Origin: Arabidopsis thaliana
Lineage: Eukaryota > Streptophyta > Magnoliopsida > Brassicales > Brassicaceae
Reading direction: 5' to 3'
DNA length: 64,000 bases
Assembly: GCF_000001735.4 (NCBI RefSeq)
Contig: NC_003075.7
Coordinates: 8,371,001-8,435,000 of the forward strand
Shown here: positions 34,900 to 45,416 of the stretch, piece by piece
Layout: every line of letters starts with the position of its first letter
How positions within the stretch are numbered: the stretch's first letter is position 1
Made by a program: the position numbers and the translations under genes
The notes under the pieces: model-generated
What the model was told of the DNA's origin: nothing
The model's input: only the letters and a program-made list of their open reading frames with translations
Database searches by the model: none

Positions 34900-35160
34900 T
34901 TATTTAGGGTTTTAGACCTGCCAAGCAATCACATTCTCATGTGATTCTCGTGGGCTTTCTTTCGTCTTCCCAAACTCAACGATTATTGGGTTGGGCTGTT
35001 AGACTTTGAATTGACATAGCGAGCAAAAGTAGCAATATTCAAAGCGGCACCGCTTCAATCGGCGCAGAAACAGTCACTGGCAAAAAAAAACTCATACGCC
35101 GCTTCGAAATCTGGAGACCTGTTGAAACTAGAGATTTCTCGATGGTGATGAGTGATGATT
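34900..35160 (+). promoter_or_regulatory. Promoter-like patch with telo-box and site II motifs
   Basis: TTTAGGGTTTTAG near 34902 is followed by TGGGC motifs at 34949, 34987 and 34993. Then comes a locally GC-richer stretch (35040-35120) and a short ATG frame (35141, six codons). Telo-box plus TGGGC elements commonly mark promoters of growth-related genes, yet no protein gene follows before the NRPE7 3' end. It may drive a non-coding transcript convergent with NRPE7, or be what remains of a lost gene. Confidence 0.35.
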
Positions 35161-35499
35161 AATCCATAATCGTGCTCTGAGATTGGTTCGGTTAACTTTG
35201 GTTTGAAATATTTCTTATATATCCGGTTTGACTACGATTTCAGAGTCTAATTCCAATCTGAGCTTATCATATGGAAGAGACTCACAAGCAAGCAAAAATC
35301 ATTACCAATACAAAAAACCTAAATTAGACCAATCTTTCCTCTTGAAGGTGAAGGATTTCATTACATTCAAAGATCAATGTTTTCATTATTTGCACAGCTA
35401 GAGAGTAGTTACTAGTTACTACCAAACATGAACTAAAGCCGAGTTATATAGACATAAGAGATTGCCCAAAAACGCCATCACATGAAGAGATCAAGCAGA

Positions 35500-36036
35500 T
35501 CACTCTTCAGATAATGGTCCAAGATAGTCACCTTCCAAGCTAGCCAACGCCTGAAACTCCCTCTCTACTTCCATCCACTTTATCCCAATCACAACAACCC
35601 TCACTGTAGTCTCAACCTGAATCCTAGACGTCTTCTCATTCATGAAGATCGGGTTCTCTCCAGGGATATACTTGTAATCCGGCATCTTCGTGTAGGAGAG
35701 GTAAACATTCTCGATTGGACCACACCTCATGAAGACACCGTGCTTCAACACCTTGTGCACCACACCGTGAATTATCTCTCCTTTGAAGATCTTGAAAGTC
35801 ATTCCGCTGAACATTACCGGGAACAAAACTTCACCGGTGTGCTCCCTGATTTTGCCTTCTCCAATCTTGTCCAAAGTTGTGACTGCCACGTAGTAGCCAA
35901 GCTCCTTGGTTGCTTTCTTGGAAGCAAACGCCTCTAGTAACTCTACTAGTATAGCTCTCTTCAACATCAGCCCTTTGGCATCCATGTTTTCAGCTGGAAT
36001 CATCACGTTCCATGGTAATTGGACTTTGAGAAACAT
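35500..36036 (-). CDS. NRPE7: RNA polymerase V subunit 7 (NRPE7)
   Basis: Intronless coding region of 178 aa on the minus strand. Start MFLKVQLPWNVMIPAENM is followed by an RPB7 N-terminal (tip) domain to about residue 80. An S1/OB-like domain (about 82-178, GEIIHGVVHKVLKHGVFMRCGPIENVYLS) contacts RNA. RPB7-like subunits pair with subunit 4 to form the stalk of multi-subunit RNA polymerases. From memory this one is At4g14660, the Pol V-specific version used in RNA-directed DNA methylation in the nucleus; close paralogues serve Pol II and Pol IV. Sequence alone shows the family, while the Pol V assignment is recall. The ATG at 36036 is the first in frame. The region 36040-36850 upstream is likely its leader and may hold a UTR intron. 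Confidence 0.88.
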   Translation of the reverse strand: MFLKVQLPWNVMIPAENMDAKGLMLKRAILVELLEAFASKKATKELGYYVAVTTLDKIGEGKIREHTGEVLFPVMFSGMTFKIFKGEIIHGVVHKVLKHGVFMRCGPIENVYLSYTKMPDYKYIPGENPIFMNEKTSRIQVETTVRVVVIGIKWMEVEREFQALASLEGDYLGPLSEE

Positions 36037-37220
36037 TGTTCAACCTTCAAAACCAAATCAAAGCAATGTCACATAGCTATCATCATTGATCCAGAGAATA
36101 GAAATACTTTACTATCATCACATTCTTCTCAAAGGAAAGATATGAGAAAGACTCTGGAAAAAATCAAAACTGAAAGATCACAGAGAAAGGAAAAGGAAGT
36201 AGACAGTAATTTCCAGGTTTTTCTCTGAAACGAACATCTAGGTTATACAAATCATCATCAGTAACCTAAAGTAATTCATCCATAAGATAAGATCAAAGTT
36301 TCTGTTTTTATAAGAATCTGGACACAATGTAGACATGCATTAGCAAAATACCAATTTCATAACTCTACAGTACTCAAAACAGAGATTCAGAAATTAGTTT
36401 CACATTACATATCTACTAAAACGAACACTAAACAAAAAAAAAAAAAGAGCTTTTCACTAAAAAGTATTTCTCACAGGCATTTAAACAAACACTACGCAGG
36501 CATGTAAGTAAACAAGTAAGAGTCCTCAAAATTCTATCAAAAGTTACCAACTTTAATAAACCCACAAAAGCTTTGTATTTGCATTTTACGATTAAGTACT
36601 CAGACCATCACTTTTTCCACATTTTCTCGAGCAACCCATGGACCAAGACCTTAAGACTGAAAATAGCTGAGAAATTGATTGAGAAAATCAACAGAATACT
36701 GAACCCATGCCTTTGTTTATAGATTCCTAAGATATCAAACGAAACGAGAATCGGCAATAGAGAGTGAAAACTGGTTTTGGAGAATCAACGATGCGAGAAG
36801 CGAGAGTTTGTTTTGTTGTTTCAAACTCTCTATCGACTGAGAAGTAACACTCGGAGACTTTCAATTTTGGTTTGTTTACATGTCGATGGGCTGAAAAGAC
36901 CCATTATTACTGAGACTATATTATTATTGGCCCATTAGTATTCACTTTTTCTCTATTTTCTTTTAAATATATTTTCAGAAACTAATTAATTTTTCATTTT
37001 AAGATTACTAATTTCATATATTTAAAAACTTTGAAAATTTGATTCTCAAATATTTAAAATTAGATTAAACTTTTTAATCATATTCGAAAATATACTTTTT
37101 CTTCTCTAAATTGATAGAAAAATACAAATTAATATATATTTCCTTTTAATTATTTAATCTAATTAGATTAAAAAAATATCTCCATTGAAATCTGGTCGTC
37201 TGTCACGTGTTGTGATTATG
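36037..37220. other. NRPE7 leader/promoter and AT-rich spacer
   Basis: The first 800 bases are the presumed 5' UTR and promoter of NRPE7, with TGGGC-type motifs at 36890-36940 (minus-strand GGGCC/TGGG). The rest, to the LINE insertion, is very AT-rich and empty. Confidence 0.55.
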
Positions 37221-38135
37221 TTTTTTTTTTACTCAAACATGCTTCTCATATTAAATAGGGATTAAAATCCCGGTATAATGCGTTTGTGATTACATTAGGA
37301 ATGAGGTTGTAAAAATGCGACAAAGCATCAGATGGTATTCTATGTTTCGCTAAGATATCCGCCGCTTTGTTGTGATCTCTTCGAACCCAAGTAAACTGGC
37401 AGTCATTAAACTTGTCTCTCCAAATGCGTGCTTCCCTAATCCAATTAAAAATATTGAAATTGTGTTGCCGACCATGAAGCAGTTCCACCACTGTTTTGTT
37501 ATCGCCTTCAAAACATACTCTTGTATATCCCTTAATCCAACAGCTTTGCATTGCAAGAATTAGTGCCTGAAATTCGCTTTCCATAGCTGTGTTTACATGT
37601 CTTCCTTTAGCTTGACCTGCACCTCTAAAGGTGCCTCTGTCGTCTCTAATCACCTATCCTGCACTAGCCGGTTGTCCGTTGATAAAGCTACCATCATAGT
37701 TGCATTTGATCCAGTTTGTATTCGGCTTCATCCAATGATATTCGCCTTGAAAACCAACGTTCTGAAATTGCGGAGGGTTCGTCATTCCCAAACTTCTTTC
37801 ATCTTGATCATGCCATTCCTTTGCATCACTTCGAGCTTGTCGTATTACCTTTCGCCATGAAAAGTTCCTTTGTTGAAAGGTGAGGTTGTTTCGTGATATC
37901 CATAGTCTCCACAAGATCCAAAGAGGTAAGTGCTTAAGATGTGGCGTTCTTGTCCCCGTGTTACACTTGAGGATCTCTCTCAACTTTTCTTCCCATGGGG
38001 TCCGTGGGTCATAGAGTAACCTGTTTGATATTCCAGAGCCTCGCCAAACAGCTTTCGCATAGGTACAGTTGAAAAATAAATGCTCTGTTGTCTCTTCCTC
38101 CATACAACATCTTCGACACCTAAAGAAACGGCTAA
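37221..38135 (-). mobile_element. 5'-truncated LINE (zf-RVT plus RNase H remnant)
   Basis: About 915 bases on the minus strand. Two adjoining open frames encode the C-terminal end of a plant L1-type ORF2. First comes a zinc-binding zf-RVT segment (EEETTEHLFFNCTYAKAVW, then LWILWRLWISRN). Next is an RNase H-like domain (CNYDGSFI, IRDDRGTFRGAGQ, ESEFQALILAM, FEGDNKTVVELL, RDHNKAADILAK). They are in one frame, separated by a TAG near 37655 at the usual Trp position of GWVIRD. A run of ten T at 37221-37230 is the poly-A tail. A 12-base target-site duplication TGTGATTATGTT flanks the element at 37211-37222 and 38136-38147. No reverse transcriptase or endonuclease part is present, so it was dead on arrival. 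Confidence 0.9.
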
Positions 38136-39053
38136 TGTGATTATGTTAATTACTCATTTTAAGAAACAAAGTTTTACTTAATAACCTTTTCCCCTTTTTA
38201 ATAAGGTTTTCCCTTTTTTATGTAATTTTCTTATTTTCATTGAAGTGTATCCTTTTTAACTATATACTTTAATATAAACGTTTTACTTTTTTTGTCAAAA
38301 AATTGTATTTTTCATTTTTATGTTAGCATAGATCAAAATCTAATTAGAAGAAGTTCTTTACATGTATCAAAATCTCATCAATTGATTAACACATGTCATA
38401 AAAAAAGAGAAAGATGGAAGGTCATGATTTCTTCTAATCTCTTTTTTACTGTTTCTTTACATAAGATTCTTATCTTTGAATTTACTAAGTGTTTTGTATT
38501 TGGCAAAAAAAAAAACTAACTAACTCAAAATAAGAATTTACATTGAAAAAAAATAAGAATTAACATTTTTTCAATAAATATTTTACAAATCTCCGCTAGT
38601 TTCTTAGTTTCAACAATAAATAATAAATATAGATGAAATTTGATTGTTTTAAAGAATTAAATTTATTTCCTATAATTTATCACAACTTAGTTATTTGGAT
38701 TTAGGGTTTCTAGTTTTTCAGAAATCAGAAATCAAAATTCATAAATTTTCGACGGTTAAGGTAATTTGATTCACATTTCAGCTTTACTAATGTGTAATTT
38801 CAAATTAGTAATTAAATTTTCTTGATGTCGACATACCAAAAAAAAAGAAGTAGATAAGTCAAATTATATAAGAAGGGAAACATATATATTACATTAACTA
38901 AATCAGAGAAAGTATTTTCTTTCCCAAATCCTAAAAGGTTTTTCTTGAATCTATCTTTTAAAAGAATCTAGATCATATTCGTTTATCTGCCCTGTTTCTC
39001 TGATATTATATATATTGGATTTATGATTTCTTCTCACAGGGTTAAGAGAAAAG
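38136..39053. other. AT-rich spacer before CLPB2
   Basis: Poly-A/T-rich sequence and the presumed CLPB2 promoter. No other gene or recognisable element. Confidence 0.6.
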
Positions 39054-42000
39054 ATGAATGATCTGAAATTTGACCCCAATGTCAAGCTTATACTTGCCTC
39101 GGCTCGATCACATGCCATGTCATTGTCACATGGTCAAGTAACTCCTCTGCATCTCGGAGTTACTTTGATTTCTGATCTGACTAGTGTTTTCTATCGAGCA
39201 ATCACCAGTGCAGGAGACGGCGATATCTCTGCTCAGTCAGTTGTCAACGTTATCAACCAATCCTTATACAAGCTCACTAAACGGGTTACTCCAACAACAA
39301 CTGGAGCCATTCCTCCTCAAAAACCAAGCCCTAACAAGAATCTTCCAAAACAGACTCCTCCCTTATTAAGTGGGACCATTCCTCAAAATCCAAACCTTCC
39401 AAGACAGACTTCTACTCCCTTATCAAATGGGACCGTTCCTCAAAATCCAAGTCCTAACAAGAATCTTCCAAGACCGAGTACAAATGGGGTCATTCCTCAA
39501 AATCCAAGTCCAAACAATAATCTTCCAAGATCGAGTACTACTCCCTTATCAAATGGGACCATTCCTCAGAATCTATATCTTCACATACTCCAAAGACTGC
39601 ATTTTCCCTCAGTAACTGGAAACTTTCCTCAAGATAGTCCAAGTCTTGTTACGGTTTTGAATCGTGCACAAAAGAATCTCGGGGATACCAAAGTGGGAGT
39701 AGCGGTATTGGTAATTAGTCTTCTTGAAGATTCTCAAATCAGTGATGTGTTGAAAGAAGCTGGTGTTGTGCCTGAGAAGGTTAAGTCTGAGGTGGAGAAG
39801 CTTCGTGGGGAGGTAATCCTTCGGGCTTTGAAGACTTATGGGACAGATTTGGTTGAGCAAGCAGGTAAGCTTGATCCTGTCATTGGCCGACACAGGGAGA
39901 TTAGAAGAGTAATTGAGGTTCTCTCAAGGAGAACCAAGAACAACCCCGTGCTCATCGGTGAGCCAGGTGTTGGAAAAACTGCTGTGGTTGAAGGTTTGGC
40001 TCAAAGGATACTGAAAGGAGACGTGCCTATCAATCTTACTGGTGTAAAACTTATTTCCTTGGAATTTGGTGCAATGGTTGCTGGAACAACACTCCGTGGA
40101 CAATTCGAAGAAAGATTGAAGTCTGTCTTGAAAGCAGTTGAGGAAGCTCAAGGCAAAGTTGTTCTGTTTATCGATGAGATCCACATGGCTCTTGGTGCTT
40201 GCAAAGCAAGTGGGTCAACGGATGCTGCTAAGTTGCTTAAGCCTATGTTAGCAAGAGGTCAGCTTCGTTTCATTGGAGCTACTACGCTTGAGGAATACCG
40301 AACACATGTTGAGAAAGATGCTGCTTTTGAGAGAAGGTTCCAGCAAGTGTTTGTAGCTGAGCCTAGTGTGCCTGATACTATCAGTATTCTTCGAGGGCTT
40401 AAAGAAAAATATGAAGGACATCATGGTGTTCGTATCCAAGATAGAGCTCTAGTTCTTTCTGCTCAATTGTCTGAACGTTACATCACTGGTATGTTGCGCC
40501 ATCTTTTTATCTAACATGTCCTTGTAATTTATTATGATTCTTTTATGTTTGCTTATTAGTGCTCTGTTCTGTGCTTAGGTCGACGTTTACCGGATAAGGC
40601 AATTGATTTAGTTGATGAGTCTTGTGCACATGTCAAAGCCCAGCTTGATATTCAACCAGAAGAAATTGATAGCCTTGAAAGAAAAGTAATGCAACTAGAG
40701 ATAGAGATTCATGCTCTCGAAAAGGAGAAGGACGACAAAGCTAGCGAAGCTCGTCTTTCCGAGGTAAATTACTTTCAAAAACATGGTTTTTACATATAGT
40801 ACCTCACTTCTTTTATTTGTTATTCTGCAGGTGAGGAAAGAGCTTGATGACTTGAGGGACAAGCTTGAGCCTCTTACAATAAAATACAAAAAGGAGAAAA
40901 AGATCATTAATGAAACTCGGAGGCTTAAACAGAATCGAGACGATCTCATGATTGCTCTACAAGAGGCTGAGAGACAACATGACGTTCCTAAAGCTGCTGT
41001 TCTAAAATATGGTGCAATTCAGGAAGTAGAATCTGCGATAGCGAAACTAGAAAAGAGTGCTAAAGATAACGTGATGCTTACAGAAACTGTTGGGCCAGAG
41101 AATATTGCTGAGGTAGTGAGCCGATGGACTGGGATACCAGTGACTAGACTTGACCAGAACGAGAAGAAGAGGCTAATTTCTCTTGCTGATAAGTTGCACG
41201 AGAGAGTTGTTGGACAAGACGAAGCTGTGAAAGCTGTGGCTGCTGCAATACTAAGGTCGAGGGTTGGACTAGGAAGGCCACAACAACCGTCTGGTTCCTT
41301 TCTCTTCCTCGGTCCAACTGGTGTTGGTAAAACCGAGCTGGCTAAGGCTCTGGCTGAGCAACTCTTTGACAGTGAAAACCTACTCGTTAGGCTTGATATG
41401 TCGGAGTATAATGACAAATTCTCTGTTAATAAACTTATAGGGGCACCACCTGGATACGTGCTTAAACTCAAGCCACTTCTTTATGTGTTTTTTGATTAAT
41501 GGTATAATGGAAACTCACATGATACTACTTTGTTTTTCTTAGGTACATTGGTCATGAAGAAGGTGGACAACTAACTGAACCTGTGAGGAGACGACCTTAC
41601 TGTGTTGTACTATTTGATGAAGTTGAAAAGACCCATGTAACTGTATTCAACACGCTACTTCAAGTGCTAGAAGACGGGAGATTAACCGATTAGCATGGGA
41701 GGACAGTCGATTTTAAGAACACAGTGATCATAATGACTTCTAACCTTGGTGCAGACCACCTTGTTTCAGGGCTTACAGGTGAAATGACAATGCAAGTGGC
41801 TCGAGACAACGCAATGAAAGATGCGAAAAAACATTTCAGGCCAGAGCTGTTAAACAGATTGGATGAGATAGTTATGTTTCATCCTTTGTCCCACGAGCAT
41901 TTGGCAAAAATTGTTCAACTCCAAGTGAAGAATGTTGTGCTTGCTTGAGGTTTTACATTTTTATAATATTGTATGATTGTTATTGTAGGTGTATGGTGCT

Positions 42001-42278
42001 AGAGGCCTATTAGAAGATGGCTAGAGAGGAAAGTGGTCACAGATATATCAATGATGATTGTGCGAGAAGAAATCGGTGACGATTCCATTGTGTGCATTGA
42101 TGTAAACGAGGCTAAAACTGATCTTGTCTACCGAATAGATAAAAATGTTTTTGTGAAGATAGAGCAAACATTAGATGTTGTGATTCATTCAGGGAATAAG
42201 AGAGGAAGAAGCAATGACGAAGATCACATCGTCACTTTAACCAAAAAAATAAAAAATGAAGTCGTAGTGATAGATTGA
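39054..42278 (+). pseudogene. CLPB2: ClpB/HSP101-type disaggregase, decayed (CLPB2)
   Basis: Close relative of HSP101. Exons 39054-40488, 40579-40763 and 40831 onward encode a Clp N-domain, a degenerate linker with repeated [12 protein letters not shown]-like units, NBD1 (Walker A GEPGVGKT at about 302, Walker [10 protein letters not shown]), a coiled-coil middle domain and the start of NBD2 (GPTGVGKT, DMSEYNDKFSVNKLIGAPPGY). The next donor appears lost: GG|ATACGTG stands where phase requires GG|GT, and reading on stops at 41499 (762 aa). Homology resumes at 41543 ([10 protein letters not shown]) but has a stop where DGQG is expected (near 41690), a frame slip at about 41945, a missing segment before VYGAR, and another slip near 42006. 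Full-length ClpB is about 910 aa. NBD1 lacks the pore-loop Tyr (TTLRG for KYRG). Probably non-functional or a truncated product. Confidence 0.85.
39340..39620 (+). repeat. Degenerate tandem repeat in the CLPB2 linker
   Basis: CTCCCTTA-CAA(A)TGGGACC(A/G)TTCCTCA and CCTAACAAGAATCTTCCAAGA blocks recur three to four times, giving Pro/Asn-rich repeats after the N-domain. HSP101 has only a short linker here. Confidence 0.8.
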
Positions 42279-42442
42279 AGAACGATCAGGGATTAAAAGT
42301 TAGATTCATTCTGGTTTTTTTTTTTAGTTTATATGTATGTAAGATTTGTGTTACTTTTGTTCATATAGCTTTCTAAATCTTACAACAAGAAGGAATAATC
42401 ATTATGTTGAGAAACAAAAACAAATAAATGGTTTTATCGGTC

Positions 42443-44311
42443 TTAAACCGGAATCTTTTCCGGAAGTTTGGTGTTTCCGGTTAGTGTCAAACTGTCGTAG
42501 TAATCCACAAGGACTTTCCAGCCTCCAGGGCACATAAATCCATCTGGTGGGTTCTCTCTGTTCTTTGCCAATGCTCTCATCTATCAAAACAACCATCAAA
42601 TCTTTGATCAGAAATTGAATACACTTGAGCTTAGTTACATTATGTCCCAATTGGTTTGAGAAGTGTTTATTTACCTTAGTGCCAGAAATGAACAAGAAGT
42701 CCTGAGCCCTTGAGGGATCAAAGAAAGCCATCTTTCCTTGTGTCTTATCGTACGCAGCAACCTACACCAATTGAAACCAGAAATCAGAACTCAAAAAGCC
42801 TAAATCTTTGAAGGAAGATACCAAGTTTGAGTATTATGCGGTTTCTATGAATATACCCTGAAAGGAAGAATGTTGAGTCGTTCGAGTCCAGGAGCCATGC
42901 TTAGAACTTTCTTCCCGTGATCAGCATCGTACAGATCACGTTTCTCCACGGGATGACCCATTCCAGCCGGATCCCTACCGACAATGTAGAAGTTAGCACC
43001 AGCATTGATCCTAGCCTTTGCGTGCCATTGGACTTCGGTTGGACCAGCATAGAGCATTGGAGATGGGAATATGGAAACCACAGTAGTCTCTGGATCAAGA
43101 ACACCATCCTCTAGCACCTAATCAAGTCATGAAAACCAATTCAGCATCTCCTATAATGAACTAGCAAACAACACGCAAAAAAAGACTTTGATTCCGTTAA
43201 TACCTTCTCGTGCTGTTTCATTCGCCAGCTTAGAGGAACATCATCAGCTTTTGTAAACCCTCCCAATGGATGAAGCAAAAGGATAGGGTTTTTATAACCC
43301 ATCTCAAGAAGTCTCCTACGAGTATCAGTCATAAGAAGAGCATGTCCATTATGAACTGGGTTCCTAAGCTGAAACGCAAAGACCGCATCCGCACCACGTT
43401 TCTCTAGCTCCTTACGCAGTTCAAACGGGGAAAGCCTGAAACGATCAAGCCCATCATTGTACTTAACAGGTTCCAAAACCTCAAGATCACCCCCAATGAG
43501 CCAGTCTCCAGCATTGGTTATCGCCTCTTCTACATAAGGCAAACCCGGTGCAGTCGTACCCCAAGTTCTCGCTATTCGCTCTTCTTTCGGATGTTTATAA
43601 ATCTCAATACTGAAAACAAACACACAAACATTACTCTATTCAGTGATCTCTCTATGCAAATCTGATTCCTCAACAAAAATAACAGAACTATAAAAATCAA
43701 AACTTTATTCCTCAAATCAAAACTTTATTCCTCAACAACAGTAACAGAACGATAAAAATGAAAACTTTATTCCTCAAATCCTAATCCAACCTAAGAGAAA
43801 CTTACTCATTGAGAATAGCGATTGGATTATCATCAGAATCAACAAGGGAGACACGTTTAGATTCACCGATTAGGGCTTTTTGTTGATCATCAATCGCAAG
43901 AACAATAGGCACAGACATATTAACAACAGACCCATCATCGAGATTCAACAAATTGAAATGAAGAGTTTGGAGGAACTCAGATTCCCTCATAAACCCACGA
44001 AGAGGACTAGCCCAACCTTCACTCAACACATGCATCCATTGCAAATCAATCGCCGTCAATCTCACTCTCGGCAAATCCGCCGCTTCGTGTTTCTTCTCTC
44101 GCCGTCTCGGTTCCGGTACAACAAGATCCACAAGTTTCCCACCATCTGGCTCGATTAAGCCAGCTCGTACAGAGATGGTTCTTAAGCTACGAGTTTTCGA
44201 ATTCGAAGGGAATGAAATGGATGTGGTTACGGAATCGGATTTGTGAGATTTTGTTAGAGGTTGAGAGATGAAAGAGGTTGGTTTGGGGAAGACGGTGGAC
44301 ATGGAAGCCAT
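42443..44311 (-). CDS. APS3: Plastid ATP sulfurylase (APS3)
   Basis: Five exons on the minus strand (44311-43806, 43609-43204, 43117-42857, 42761-42675, 42580-42443) give 465 aa. Residues 1 to about 50 are Ser/Thr/basic-rich and fit a chloroplast transit peptide. Catalytic ATP-sulfurylase motifs are [10 protein letters not shown] (249-258, the HxGH nucleotide-binding motif) and GRDPAGMGH (351-359). The enzyme makes adenosine 5'-phosphosulfate from ATP and sulfate, the first step of sulfate assimilation. No APS-kinase domain follows, as is normal for plants. A miR395 target site lies in exon 1, tying the mRNA to sulfur status. A TATAAAAG motif lies 120 bases upstream. The 3' end is tail-to-tail with CLPB2, with about 165 bases between. 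From memory At4g14680. Confidence 0.95.
43665..43780. repeat. 62-bp-offset duplication in APS3 intron 1
   Basis: The block from ATTCCTCAACAA to TTTATTCCTCAAATC occurs at 43665-43718 and again at 43727-43780. There are a few substitutions, including AGTAACAGAACG against AATAACAGAACT. It lies wholly in the intron. Confidence 0.9.
43958..43978 (-). promoter_or_regulatory. miR395 target site in APS3 coding sequence
   Basis: The 21 bases on the minus strand read GAGTTCC-TCCAAAC-TCTTCAT, the known APS-family target of miR395 (remembered sequence). Pairing is complete except for a G:U and two mismatches toward the site's 3' half. miR395 is induced by sulfate starvation and lowers APS mRNAs. Confidence 0.85.
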
Positions 44312-44430
44312 TGAAGAAGGAGAATCGAAAACAAAAAAAACAGAGAGGAATGTGAATTTGTTGCTGTAGTGGAGAGAATGAGAATCTTCGAAAGTTCGAA
44401 TTTTGAAGTGGAAGATGAAGTGTGAGTGGG

Positions 44431-44438
44431 CTTTTATA
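44431..44438 (-). promoter_or_regulatory. TATA box of APS3
   Basis: TATAAAAG on the minus strand, 120 bases upstream of the start codon. An inverted CCAAT lies a few bases further upstream. Confidence 0.55.
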
Positions 44439-45245
44439 GACCAATGTGATTAGTTTCGTAAGAATATTGATATTAGAATTAGGACCAGTTCAAAAATCGA
44501 ACATTATCCAAGAATACGTCGATGTTCGACCAGCACTTTGCTCATGAGTCATGACGATATCAACTTGGCAAATTAATATTGTAATCACGTGAAGGACCAT
44601 GCGACATCATCATCATCATTTGTGGGGTAATAACATAAAACTAATGCCGGCTTAAGAAAAGTGTGTTCATTTCTTAAACTTAAATCACATTTGGAGGACT
44701 CATTATAGAGCTCATCACCTTTGACCTGACTTTATCTTGACCTGAAGCTACCAGGAATTTATATCTGAACTTTTGTTTCCTTTTTGACGGCGAAATAATT
44801 TGTTTAGTATAAGTTTTGTCCATTCTTTACAGGTCAAAAACATAATTAATACTAATAACGACGATATTTTAATGTTTCCTCTTGCATGAAAAAGCATTGA
44901 AAATGACGGAGTTGATTCACTTTATTGGTGGCTGCTTTGGGCTCACATTCAACATGTGCCAATTAAGAATTCTGAGGGTCGACCTACCCATCCTCATTCA
45001 CTCATAGCGACAATTCAAAACAGATCTACTGGGGCTTTAAATAAGGGTAAGGCCTTGTTCCGAACTGGGCTTTAGTAAGATATTATAACATTTCTGTTCC
45101 AAATACAGTACATCAAAACTTGAATCTAACTTATATCAACTTCAATAATCATCAATTCATCAGTTAAAAAAACTCCTTCTTTCATGGTTTAGTTTATCAA
45201 AGATATGCATTTGATTTATAAGAAAACCCAAAGAGTATTTGTTAC

Positions 45246-45270
45246 CTAGTCGTCCCCGGGTTTCACGGGG
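45246..45270 (-). mobile_element. Helitron 3'-terminus-like hairpin (weak)
   Basis: Minus strand: CCCCG-loop-CGGGG followed by ACGACTAG. A GC hairpin just before a terminal CTAG is the Helitron 3'-end pattern. The next base is G, not the T expected for insertion at AT, so the call is weak. Confidence 0.35.
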
Positions 45271-45354
45271 TTACAATAAGAGAAACAAAATGGGCCACAT
45301 AATATTTATTTATTTAGTGATTCTGTCGTTTAAAAAAAAATTAGTTTAACACAT

Positions 45355-45416
45355 TGTCAAAGTTTGAACTAAGGAACTTGTAACTCAAATACTGAAACTT
45401 TAACCATTAGACTACA
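45355..45416 (-). other. tRNA-like (Pol III A/B box) relic
   Basis: On the minus strand, GTCTAATGGTTAAAG resembles a tRNA D-arm/A box. About 26 bases later TTAGTTCAAACTTT resembles a B box. It is too degenerate for a folded tRNA and may be the head of a SINE. Confidence 0.35.

Larger units (their letters stand above)
31818..35499. other. Intergenic interval with small transposon-like elements
   Basis: AT-rich DNA. It contains an inverted-repeat element at 33345-33515, a hAT-like short element with target duplication at 34231-34412, and a direct repeat ATACAGCTTTTGCTTTT at 33892 and 33941 around a T/C tract. A promoter-like patch lies at 34900-35160. No protein gene supported. Confidence 0.6.

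Noticed and set aside
41019-41471. 150-aa frame antisense to CLPB2
   Set aside because: Ser/Leu-rich antisense shadow of the ATPase core.
43681-43780. Short direct repeats considered as a possible CRISPR-like or regulatory array
   Set aside because: Only two units, inside an intron of a plant gene; a simple local duplication.
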